Below, one piece after another: positions 32,083-39,833 of a DNA stretch of 39,833 bases. The notes beneath the pieces were generated by a model that had not been told where the DNA came from, did no database searches, and was given only the letters and a program-made list of their open reading frames with translations. The translations under genes were made by a program, and so were the position numbers. Every line of letters starts with the position of its first letter. Within the stretch, counting starts at the first letter, position 1. Source of the DNA: Mycobacteriales bacterium (GTDB taxonomy: Bacteria; Actinomycetota; Actinomycetes; DATLTS01); assembly GCA_035533475.1 (NCBI GenBank), contig DATLTS010000044.1:1-39833 (forward strand), given 5' to 3'.

Positions 32083-35000
32083 TCAGTGGAGCTGGGCGGT
32101 GCGGGGGGTGATCTCCTCGGCCAGCTCGACGTACCGGCACAGCACGTTGGCGAGCCGCATCTGCTCGACCGTGCGACAGCGCACCGCGAGCAGCGACGGG
32201 CTCCCTACCACGACACACAGGGCCTTCGCCCGTGACACGGCCACGTTCAGGCGGTTGCGGGAGTAGAGGAACTCCATCCCGCGCGGCACGTCCTCGGCGC
32301 TCGACGCCGTCAGTGACACGATCACCACCGGTGCCTCCTGGCCCTGGAACTTGTCGACTGTGCCCACCCGGGCGCCAGCCGGCAGGCGCTGGGCGAGCAG
32401 GTGGACCTGGGCGTTATACGGGGCGACCACGAGGATGTCGTGGATGCCGAGCGGGACGCGTGCTCCTTCACGGTCGGTCCACTCCCGGCCGACCAACGCC
32501 TCGAACACCCGAGCCGCCACCTCGGTCTCCTCGACCGACGACGTGCGGTTCCCCTCGTGCTCAACCCCGAGCCACCGCAGGCCGGCTCCTCCTACAACGG
32601 GTCCGTCATCGACGCGCTGGAGGGCACAGCGGTCCTCGCTCTGGAGGCGCCCGTTGTAGACCTGCTCGGAGATGAACCGACAGATCTCCTGGTGGAGCCG
32701 CCAGCTGCGGTCGAGGAAGAGCCCGAGATGCTCGGGCACCGTGGCCTGACCGGCGAGCACGTGGTCAAGCCCGGATACCCCCGCGCCGTCGGGATGCGTG
32801 CCCTTCGACGGCTGCGCCAGCTGACGGGGGTCGCCCACCAGGATCAGGTTGGATGCGGCGGGCGCGACGGCCAGCACGTTGGCGAGCGACAGCTGGCCCG
32901 CCTCATCGACCACGAGCGTGTCGACTGCGCCGGCCATCCCCTCCCTGGCAAACAGCCAGGCGGTGCCGGCGACGACGTTGACTGCGCCTGCCGCCACGAC
33001 GGCCTCGACGTCGTCGTTGCTCGTCGTGGTCCGGACCGACGGGTGATCGACACCGCCGCCGTCGTCGGACACCTTCTGGACGGCACGCAGCCTGATGTCC
33101 TGCCTGGCCGCTTCGCCGGCGACGCACATGAGCAGGTTGGAGATCACGGCGTGGCTGTTGGCGGTGATGCCTACCGTCCGCCCGTCGGCCACCAGCGCGG
33201 TGATCACCCGCGCCGCGGTAAAGGTCTTGCCCGACCCGGGTGGTCCCTGGATCGGCAGGCACGAGCGCTCGAGCCCTCGGGCCAGGCGGATTGCGGCAGC
33301 GAGCACCGGCTCGTCGCTGCGACGCAGGGGATCCCCCTGACGGACCCCGGTCACCCGGGGTGGGCGGCCGGCGAGGAGCTGCCGGGCGGCCTCGGCCGGG
33401 CCCGGACCATCGATTCCGTGGTCGAGCAGCGCTTCGGCCACCCGTCGCAGCGAGGCCCGCTGCTCGGCGGTTCGGATCGGCCCGCCGGGGATCAGGGCGG
33501 ACGGATGGGGGGCCGTTGAGGTGGCGCCCCGTCGCAGCTGGAGGGTTCCCCCTACCGGGTCGACGCTGACCAGGGTGCCGGGTCCGGGGATCTTCGCGCC
33601 GGTGTCGTACTTCATCCGCTCGGTGGCCGGGTCGAGCACCTGCGCGCCGGCCTGGAACTTGTGCTCCTGGGCTGGGTCGAACTCGTAGCGCCAGATGAGG
33701 GACCGCTTGTCCGGCGTTGGCTGGCCAACCGGGCGCAGCCCGGCGATGGTTTCGGTGTCGGCGAGGAGGTCGGCCTCGTCGCAGCGCAGGACCCGGTCGA
33801 AGTAGCGCCACCACTCGGGCTTGTCCTCGCGGCGGTGCCAGCGCAGCAGATGCGCCATCAGCCAGCGGGACCGGGTCTTCTCATCGGCGTCGGTCGGTGG
33901 GTCGACGCGACTGCCGAGCAGGCGACCGGCGAGATCGTCCTCCTCCGTCGGTGTCTCGGGCGGGGTCTCGTCACTTGCCGCCACCGATCGGCTCGCGGGA
34001 CGGACGACCTCCTGTCCCGCCGCGACTACGTCTTTGCGGCGCTCCTCCAGCCAGTCGCGTAGGCGCCAGGTCGACCCGACGTCATCGCGGTTGTATGCCT
34101 CGATGTCATCGAGGATCTGCTGGTCGCCGGTCTGCAGCCACCGCTCGTAGCCGACAATGCTGGTTTCGGAATCGGTGATCTCGCCGGTGCGGGCGCCCAT
34201 GTAGAGGGGCTCAAGCTTCTTCAGCGCGTACGACGGTGAGCCGATCACGAGGCCTTGGCGCACCACCCGGTACAGGTCGACGAACACGGCGCCTCGTAGC
34301 AGGTCGTCAAGCTCGGCCTCCCGGGTGCCATAGCGGCCCATGAGCCTTCCGAGCGCGTTCGGCTCGTAGGGCGCGTAGTGGTACACGTGCATGCGCGGAT
34401 GGAGCCGGCGCCGCTCGACGATCAGGTCGATGAGCTCCTCGAAAGCCCGGCGCTCCTCGGCTGCGGTGTGGGCCCAGAGCGCCCGGAAACCGAACCCGTC
34501 GACCTCGGCCCAGCCGACGCCGTGGAGGTACTCGATCCCGACGGTCCCGACGTAGGGGTCGCCCTCGATGTCGTAGAACAGGTCGCCGGGATTGGGCTCC
34601 GGCAGCGCCGCGAGCCCGCGGTCGGCCTCGACTGGAAGGATCAACTCCACGGGCGGCGCTTGCCCGACCCCCCTGGCAGCCTGGAGGCGGGCCTGCTGCC
34701 GCAGCCGAGCGAGGGTTGCCGCGCCGACGCCGCGCACCGCCAGCGTGTCGGGACTAGCGGCCAGCGCGGCCAGCGTGGCGACCCCGGCGGCCTCCAGCTT
34801 GCGGGCCTGCTCCCGGGTGAGGGTCGCCACCCGGCACAGGTGATCGTCGTCCTCCCGGCGCTGCTCGCACGCCTCCACCCAGCGGCACACCGAGCAGTGC
34901 TCGACCGGCAGCGGGTAGGTAACCCGCCGCCCGGCGAGCGCGGCGAGGAAACGGGCGCGGGCTGCCCGGTAGTAGGCGGCAACGTCGGCCAAGCGGACCG

Positions 35001-35562
35001 TCTCGCGGTGCTGGCCGCCGAGCACGACGTGGATCTGCTGTGGGGCGACCCCCTGGATCCGTTCCACCTGTTCGGCGTAGTGACAGAGCTGCAGGATCGC
35101 CGACGGCTTCACATGGCGAGCGAGCTTGGTGTCCTCCGGCTCGTAGCCGTGATCGCCGAGCGAGCTCGGGTGCCCGACCTTGCGGAGGAAGTCAGCGTGA
35201 CCTCGCCACGCCACGTCGGCGGTCTCGTCGAGAAACGTCGCCTGGAACACGATGTCGATACCGGCCCGCATCGCACGGACGGTGTCGGCCTCGCGTCGAC
35301 GGAGCGCGGCGAGGCGGTCGACGTCAACAGCGGGTTCGGCGATCTCGGCGACGCTCAGCCCGGCATCGGCCAACGAGGCAAGGTAGGCGGCCTCATGTTC
35401 GAGTCCACGGCGCTGGAGAACCTCGAGCTCGGGGTCATCGCGGGTGGGCTTGCGCAGGCCGCCGTCCAGCGCTTCGAGATCGAGCACCGAGAGGTGCCCG
35501 CAGGCCAGGTGCCCCACCAGATCGGTGGCGCTCACGATCAGCTTCCCGCCCGCTCGATCCAT
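32083..35562 (-). CDS. TM0106-family RecB-like nuclease fused to SF1 (Dna2-like) helicase
   Basis: A 1159-residue protein. A PD-(D/E)XK nuclease domain (GHADF Asp124; EDTKLA Asp144/Lys146; LQLCHYAEQV) is followed by four cysteines at 223, 226, 232 and 243 that could hold an Fe-S cluster as in Cas4/Dna2, and by a helix-hairpin-helix region (about 255-295). A predicted RNase-H-like exonuclease domain carries FYDIEGDP (Asp331, Glu333). The C-terminal SF1 helicase has Walker A GPPGSGKT near 773-780, LVVDEAGQL, LILVGDPRQL, VDKFQGQEAP and LNVAVSRAK. It likely resects or degrades DNA ends. It is the last gene of the SbcD-SbcC operon (72-bp gap). The ATG at 35,562 fits the family start. Confidence 0.87.
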   Translation of the reverse strand: MDRAGGKLIVSATDLVGHLACGHLSVLDLEALDGGLRKPTRDDPELEVLQRRGLEHEAAYLASLADAGLSVAEIAEPAVDVDRLAALRRREADTVRAMRAGIDIVFQATFLDETADVAWRGHADFLRKVGHPSSLGDHGYEPEDTKLARHVKPSAILQLCHYAEQVERIQGVAPQQIHVVLGGQHRETVRLADVAAYYRAARARFLAALAGRRVTYPLPVEHCSVCRWVEACEQRREDDDHLCRVATLTREQARKLEAAGVATLAALAASPDTLAVRGVGAATLARLRQQARLQAARGVGQAPPVELILPVEADRGLAALPEPNPGDLFYDIEGDPYVGTVGIEYLHGVGWAEVDGFGFRALWAHTAAEERRAFEELIDLIVERRRLHPRMHVYHYAPYEPNALGRLMGRYGTREAELDDLLRGAVFVDLYRVVRQGLVIGSPSYALKKLEPLYMGARTGEITDSETSIVGYERWLQTGDQQILDDIEAYNRDDVGSTWRLRDWLEERRKDVVAAGQEVVRPASRSVAASDETPPETPTEEDDLAGRLLGSRVDPPTDADEKTRSRWLMAHLLRWHRREDKPEWWRYFDRVLRCDEADLLADTETIAGLRPVGQPTPDKRSLIWRYEFDPAQEHKFQAGAQVLDPATERMKYDTGAKIPGPGTLVSVDPVGGTLQLRRGATSTAPHPSALIPGGPIRTAEQRASLRRVAEALLDHGIDGPGPAEAARQLLAGRPPRVTGVRQGDPLRRSDEPVLAAAIRLARGLERSCLPIQGPPGSGKTFTAARVITALVADGRTVGITANSHAVISNLLMCVAGEAARQDIRLRAVQKVSDDGGGVDHPSVRTTTSNDDVEAVVAAGAVNVVAGTAWLFAREGMAGAVDTLVVDEAGQLSLANVLAVAPAASNLILVGDPRQLAQPSKGTHPDGAGVSGLDHVLAGQATVPEHLGLFLDRSWRLHQEICRFISEQVYNGRLQSEDRCALQRVDDGPVVGGAGLRWLGVEHEGNRTSSVEETEVAARVFEALVGREWTDREGARVPLGIHDILVVAPYNAQVHLLAQRLPAGARVGTVDKFQGQEAPVVIVSLTASSAEDVPRGMEFLYSRNRLNVAVSRAKALCVVVGSPSLLAVRCRTVEQMRLANVLCRYVELAEEITPRTAQLH

Positions 35563-35634
35563 ACCGACTTGCCCGCCGCCTCTCCCTCACTGTCTCACGC
35601 GGGCCTGCCGGAGATCAGCACCGACCAGCCGGCC

Positions 35635-38339
35635 TCAGTTGGGCAGCGAAACCACCGTCGCGCTGCCAACGCTCTCGTACCGGCCCGGCGTACAGGTGAG
35701 CACAATGATCTGGCAGGACCGGCCAGCCACCGAGATGACTGCGCCCATGCGGTCGAGTTTGCGTGGGTCGCTCCAGCCAAGCGCGTCATCGAAGATTACG
35801 GGTGCACCACCGTCGGCGGCGACGATCGATGCGCAGGCCAGTCGGCTGATCATGCCGAGCTGCTCCTGCGCACCGCCGCTGAGGTCATCGAAATCGAGAG
35901 TGACTCCGTCGAGGGTGCGGCGTGCGATGCGTAGGTCGTCGTCGAGTTCGACCTCGAGTGAGGGACGGAACACAAGGCGACCGAGCTGCTCGATGCGCTC
36001 TCGGAAGGGAGCAACGTAGCGATGGTGCGCCTCTGCCCGTCGCTTGGCGAAGGTGTCGAAGAGGAGCTTGGCCGCTGCGGCCCGTGCCTCGAGCCGCTCG
36101 TGATCGACGGTCAGGCGGACGAACTCGGACTTCGCGATGTCGAGCTTGTTGGCCAAGCCCTCTTCGCCTCTAAGTGCCAGCTTCGTTCGGAGGTCGCGAG
36201 TGGTGACCTCATTGTCGTGCAGATCGTCGGCAAGCCGTTTCTTGACTGCACGGGCATTCTGCAGGAGCTCCTCCACCGAGCCGGGGTCTTCCGCTGCGAG
36301 TCGTGTTTCGGCCTCTTTCAGTTCTTTGATACGGGCAAGCACCGCTGACTCGGTATCGGCCAACTGTTTGGCCACGTCCTCGTCGACGACGTCGTCTCGC
36401 GCTACGTCGAGCGACTCTTCGGCCACGCTCAAGGCGGCTTGGGCCTGCGCGAGGAGCGCCTTGGAAGTGGCATCGCCCAGATCAACTTCCTGGACTGCGG
36501 CCGAAGCAGCGACAAGATCCTTCTCAAGGCGCTCGCGTTTCTCCCGGCACTCCTGCAGGACGCGGTCGCACTCGGAGGCGAGCACCTGAGCCGAGCCGAG
36601 GTCGGGCGGGATGGGAGGCTCGGGCGGCCGTTCGGATTCGTAGCTTGCTACGTGAGCCGTCAGTCGCTCGACCTTCTGGGCTAGCGCCTCGCGCGTGAGG
36701 TCGCGTAAGTCTTGATCGATCGACTTTGCGACCTCGACGAGCACTCGCTCTGCTTCGTTGCGAGCCGCCGCGGCCTTGCGCGCATCCGCTAGGCCGGTGA
36801 CGTGCCCCTCCTCGCACACCGACGCGAACCCGGTCTGCGCCTCGGCAAGACGATCGGCAAGTACCTGAGCCTCGGCACCAGCCTTGACGACCATGCTGAC
36901 CGTGCCCGGCACGATCACCTCGACCGACCCTGCCACGACGATCTTGTGGTGTCCTCCGGATTCGAGAACGACTGATCGGCCGTCGATCTCGATGCCGATG
37001 TCGGTCAGTGCCTCGGTGTTGACGGTGGCGGCTGCGCTCGCTGCTGACGCCCCGGCCTTCGCGAACTCCAGGTGCGCATCCTCGATGCGCTTGACCAACT
37101 CATCGTCGACGTGGCTCGCATCGAGGACTGTTGCAGCTTCCGAACGGCGGCGCATGGCGTCCAAGACCCTGTCGTTACGCTCGGACAGTTGCTCCATCTC
37201 GATCTGCTGGCGCCGGTAGTCGCGGTCGCCGAGGGCCAACCGTTGGGCGATCTCGGCCTCACGCACCTCGCCCTTGCAGACGTCGAACGTCTTCTGCGCC
37301 TCGCGCCGACGATCCTCGACCTGAGTGCGAGCGGGAAGTGCGGCCGCTACCTGCGACTCGAACTCGGCGACGGCATCGGCCGCGTCGGCAGCCCGCTGGA
37401 CGAGCTCGGTCCGGCTCTTGCTGACCTCGAGCGCGCGGTCATGGTGTGCTTGGCCCGTGTCTTTCAGGCCCGCCAGCCGCTCGACCTCGTTGCGGTGGGT
37501 CTTGATGGCTTCAAACCGGGCGACGAGATCGTCGAGCACCTCGTCGTGGTCCTTCTGCTTGTTGACCAGCGCTGCAGTATCGGCCATGAGGCGCGCTACC
37601 TGCTCAGCATCTTCCTCTAGGCCAAGAAGGATGGCCTCGAACTCGGCAACCTGTGAGGCACTCGCAGCGACGTGAGCCGAAGCGGCTGTTCGGTCAGCTC
37701 TCGCCTGGCCGGTCGCGGTCCAGTAACGGTCTCGTTCGGTGGTGATCCGAACCCAGAGATCGTCCTCGCGATCACCCGCGGAGTCACCCCCGGCGGCAAG
37801 GTCGAGCGCTCGACCCAATGATCCGCCTGCGAAGGCGGCCTGCTCAAGCTGGGTGCCCTGCCTTAGGCGTAATGCCTCCCACAACCCGCCGTCAAGGGTC
37901 TCGTCAAGGATCGAACGCACCTTGTCGTGAGCTTCTCGACCCGTGAGCTGGGTCCTCTCGGGTTCGAGGATCTCAAGCACCGTCTCCTTCTGCCGGTGCC
38001 AGCGCTTGCGGTAACGGAAGCGGTACGGACCAGAGGACATCTCGATCTCGACCTCGGCGCCCACATCCCTTCCTGCCGGCTTCACCGCCTTGACCCCGCG
38101 CTTGCTGGAATCGTGGCCCTGTCCGGGCGGATTCCAGGCATCGTCACAGTGGGGCCAATTCAAGTTGACACGGCCATGGAATCGTCACGCTCGGCGAGAA
38201 CGAGGTCGATCGCCTCAGAGAGAGAGGTCTTGCCGACCTCATTGTCACCCTCGATGATCGTGACCCCCTCGTCTGGGAACTCGACCTCGGCATCGATGAT
38301 CCCGCGGTAGTTGTGGAGCTGGATTCGATGAATCCTCAC
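35635..38339 (-). pseudogene. SbcC/Rad50-like SMC ATPase, split by a 71-bp insertion
   Basis: The N-terminal fragment starts at GTG 38,339 (GTGA overlap with the SbcD stop): VRIHRIQLHNYRGIIDAE, then Walker A EGDNEVGKTS near residues 30-39, ending after 59 residues at a TGA (38,162-38,160). The rest (to 35,635) continues with KRGVKAVKPAGRDVG, long coiled coils, a beta-rich insert near the middle, the signature LSGGAQEQLGM and Walker B APVIFDDALGWSD. Removing 71 bp at 38,107-38,177 joins the halves in frame (...AERDDSSKRGV...). Intact, it would pair with the SbcD-like nuclease to process DNA ends. As written it is broken, although a TTGA overlap could let a TTG at 38,163 restart translation. 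Confidence 0.8.
38107..38185. mobile_element. 63-bp insertion with 8-bp target duplication inside the SbcC-like gene
   Basis: GGAATCGT occurs at 38,107-38,114 and 38,178-38,185. The 63 bp between them (38,115-38,177) begin GGCCCTGTC and end GACACGGCCAT, giving 9-bp terminal inverted repeats with one mismatch. It encodes nothing. This is the structure of a miniature element or of an internally deleted insertion sequence. The inner GGGGCCAATTCAAGTTGACA resembles insertion-sequence termini, but the family is not identified. Confidence 0.65.
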
Positions 38340-39469
38340 GACGCGACCCCCGCCAGCCGGTAGAGCAGGCCCAGCGCATCACGGGCTTCGAGCGCGTCAT
38401 CCTCAGTTCCGGCTCCGAGCTCGCGGAGGTCCTGGAGTGCATCGACGGCGAAACCCGACAGTCCGAGGCCCTCGAGGTCGTCGCCATCAGGCAGGACGAC
38501 AAGGTCACTGCGTCGCTCCCACCTCTCCAGCGCACCTAGGAGATCCGAGGCGAGCTCGAGTGTGACCTCGAGTTGAGCCATGTCGGCGAGCGACAACTGC
38601 CCGACGAGCGAGAGCTTCACGATGGTCCGCTGCTTGTCGGGAATCCCATCGAGGAACTGCTTCACCCGCTCACAATCCGGGAGGCCTACCAGGTCGAAAT
38701 GCTTGCGCAGGAAGTGCCAGCTGCCGACCCGACGGGGTTCAACGGAGATCGAGCCAGCCCTCAGATCGACGATCAGAACATTGCCGGGATCGGTCTCGTC
38801 GTAGTCCGTGGGCTCAGGCGCACCCGAGTACCAGACCCGACCGGTGCCACCGACTGAAGTAGTGGAGTGCCGATCGCCCAGAGCGACGAAATGTATCTTG
38901 CCCGCAGAAACCGCAGTCTCGACATCAGCGAGCACGATGAGTGCAGGATCGGTCGGGTTGGGCGACAAACTGTCGGTGGCGCCGTGGCCCACGACCACCC
39001 GGAGCATTCCGTCGGCAGGCAGGTCGTTGATGGCACGCGACACGAGGTCGACTAATGGCCGCTTGTTGGGCCAGGGAGCCCCGATGATCGTGACGCCTGG
39101 TGCGACCGGTCTCTCGACGCTGGCATCGAGGGTTACGACGTTGGGTGGACGGTTCTCAAGGAAGGTCTTCGAACGGAAAATTGACGCGGCGTCAATGGGG
39201 TCGTGGTTGCCCGGAAGCAGGTAGAAGGTGACGTCAGGAGTGGCCTTCATGGCGTCGAGAGCGCGAACCACCACCTGGCGCTCGACCTGGTTGGACTCGA
39301 ACACATCGCCGCAGACCACAACGAAGGAGCAGTCCTCCTTGAGGGCAAGGGCGCCGATGGCGCCGATGGCCTCAATTCGTGCTGCGGTGAACCGGGCTTG
39401 AGCCTCGCCCTCAAGGAAGTGTCGGGTCATCCCGAGTTGCCAGTCGGCGGTGTGCAAGAACCTGGTCAC
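38336..39469 (-). CDS. SbcD/Mre11-like metallophosphoesterase nuclease
   Basis: A 377-residue protein with the calcineurin-like phosphoesterase motifs in order: FLHTADWQLGMTRHF (motif I, with Gln where many have His), FVVVCGDVFESNQV (motif II), YLLPGNHDPIDAAS (motif III), RVVVGHGATDS (motif IV) and VALGDRHSTTSV (motif V). The start is set at GTG 39,469, just before the conserved first strand; the longer open frame upstream has no family match. It overlaps the SbcC-like gene by GTGA. Mre11/SbcD enzymes cut DNA ends and hairpins with their ATPase partner. Here the partner gene is interrupted, so the complex may be inactive in this strain. Confidence 0.88.
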   Translation of the reverse strand: MTRFLHTADWQLGMTRHFLEGEAQARFTAARIEAIGAIGALALKEDCSFVVVCGDVFESNQVERQVVVRALDAMKATPDVTFYLLPGNHDPIDAASIFRSKTFLENRPPNVVTLDASVERPVAPGVTIIGAPWPNKRPLVDLVSRAINDLPADGMLRVVVGHGATDSLSPNPTDPALIVLADVETAVSAGKIHFVALGDRHSTTSVGGTGRVWYSGAPEPTDYDETDPGNVLIVDLRAGSISVEPRRVGSWHFLRKHFDLVGLPDCERVKQFLDGIPDKQRTIVKLSLVGQLSLADMAQLEVTLELASDLLGALERWERRSDLVVLPDGDDLEGLGLSGFAVDALQDLRELGAGTEDDALEARDALGLLYRLAGVAS

Positions 39470-39516
39470 GTAGCGACGGTACAAAAGTGGTGTGACAGTC
39501 GCCGTGGGTGGCGAGC

Positions 39517-39542
39517 AGCCGGGGGGAATCTCACCCCCGGCT
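39517..39542. repeat. Hairpin related to 31,989-32,031, inverted (right boundary of the module)
   Basis: AGCCGGGGG (39,517-39,525) pairs with CCCCCGGCT (39,534-39,542). Read on the minus strand the loop is GTGAGATTC, as in the left copy, and the sequence after the stem (CTGCTCGCCA against CTACTCGCCA) also matches. The minus-strand sequence upstream (CCGTACGTTTCTAGGAGAGCC) resembles the segment before the terminal domain of group II introns, so this may be an intron 3' remnant. That reading is tentative. Confidence 0.45.
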
Positions 39543-39546
39543 CTCC

Positions 39547-39833
39547 TAGAAACGTACGGTTGCGGTAGGGACCTGTGGGGTGCCAGAGTCGCCGCACGAG
39601 CCTCCGACCCGGAGCTTTGCCAGCCGAAGGAGGGCCGCAGTGTCGGGCACGTCCAGCGATCGGCCAGATTCCGCAAGACTCGGCTCAAAGCTTCCGGGGT
39701 AACCAACGAAGCCGTGCGTTTCACGCTGAAGGACGGGTCCTGACGCTGTCCGCCCGGGCCGCGACGCGAATGTGGCCGGTGCTGATCGATCGTCCCACAA
39801 GCGAAACGTCTTGCGAGAGGTCGATCAAGGTCC
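39547..39833. other. Right-edge stretch, no supported gene
   Basis: Short open frames of 83-84 codons exist on both strands (for example a minus-strand frame ending at 39,546 directly before the hairpin), but neither shows a recognisable family and each overlaps the other. It may be debris of an intron or another mobile sequence continuing off the window. Confidence 0.3.

Noticed and set aside
34378-35934. 518-codon plus-strand open frame
   Set aside because: It is antisense to the TM0106-family nuclease-helicase and the SbcC-like gene, with no domain of its own.
39492-39800. Two overlapping 83-84-codon open frames near the right edge
   Set aside because: They overlap on opposite strands, have no family match and cross the hairpin; neither can be supported as a gene.

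Overview
The window is high-GC actinomycete DNA. Dense GC-ending codons, GTG/TTG starts, long chains of 4-bp ATGA/GTGA overlaps and the protein families present all point to a filamentous actinomycete, most plausibly a Micromonosporaceae member (inference; no rRNA or housekeeping marker is present). Most of the window looks like the accessory part of an integrative conjugative element (ICE) plus one or more defence or DNA-repair islands.

Positions 1-22,400 are the conjugative element. From left to right they hold: the start of a leftward membrane-protein operon (DUF6112 and a partial VirB6-like protein); two probable cargo genes (an ASCH-domain protein and an S66/MccF-like peptidase); a 12-gene leftward Tad/Flp-type pilus operon (13,708 to 3,076: lipoprotein, secreted protein, CpaB, TadZ, CpaF/TadA, TadB, TadC, small membrane protein, two TadE, TadG-like, LysM-BTAD protein); two small rightward genes; a PD-(D/E)XK-like protein; a protein with tandem DnaB-N-like domains; a DprA/ComF-like pair; and a MobF relaxase-helicase. 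The promoter regions of these operons share an 8-bp motif (GGTGAAGT) in direct-repeat pairs spaced 11 or 12 bp, at four loci (407-477, 13,864-14,007, 17,350-17,409, 22,302-22,364). The 12-bp pair lies 19-22 nt upstream of a start codon at all four. This looks like an element-wide operator or iteron system, and it is the most novel signal here.

Positions 22,685-23,508 are the wreck of a tyrosine-recombinase element. About 95-bp inverted repeats carrying TTATGCCGG motifs flank a deleted and frameshifted integrase, in the style of a recombinase-in-trio (RIT) element.

Positions 23,743-31,467 form a rightward, lower-GC defence-type cluster: a small gene with a single -1 frameshift, a DnaQ-like exonuclease-BRCT protein, then a three-gene TerB-domain protein / BREX-type ATPase / Lhr-like helicase set that matches the known anti-phage system Shango (sngABC). 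A frameshifted, truncated HerA N-terminal remnant follows.

Positions 31,989-39,542 are bounded by two related hairpins in inverted orientation. They enclose a leftward operon of an SbcD/Mre11-like nuclease, an SbcC/Rad50-like ATPase and a TM0106-family RecB-nuclease/SF1 helicase. The SbcC-like gene is split by a 71-bp insertion (63 bp plus an 8-bp target duplication). Removing it exactly would restore the frame. No tRNA, rRNA or CRISPR array was recognised.
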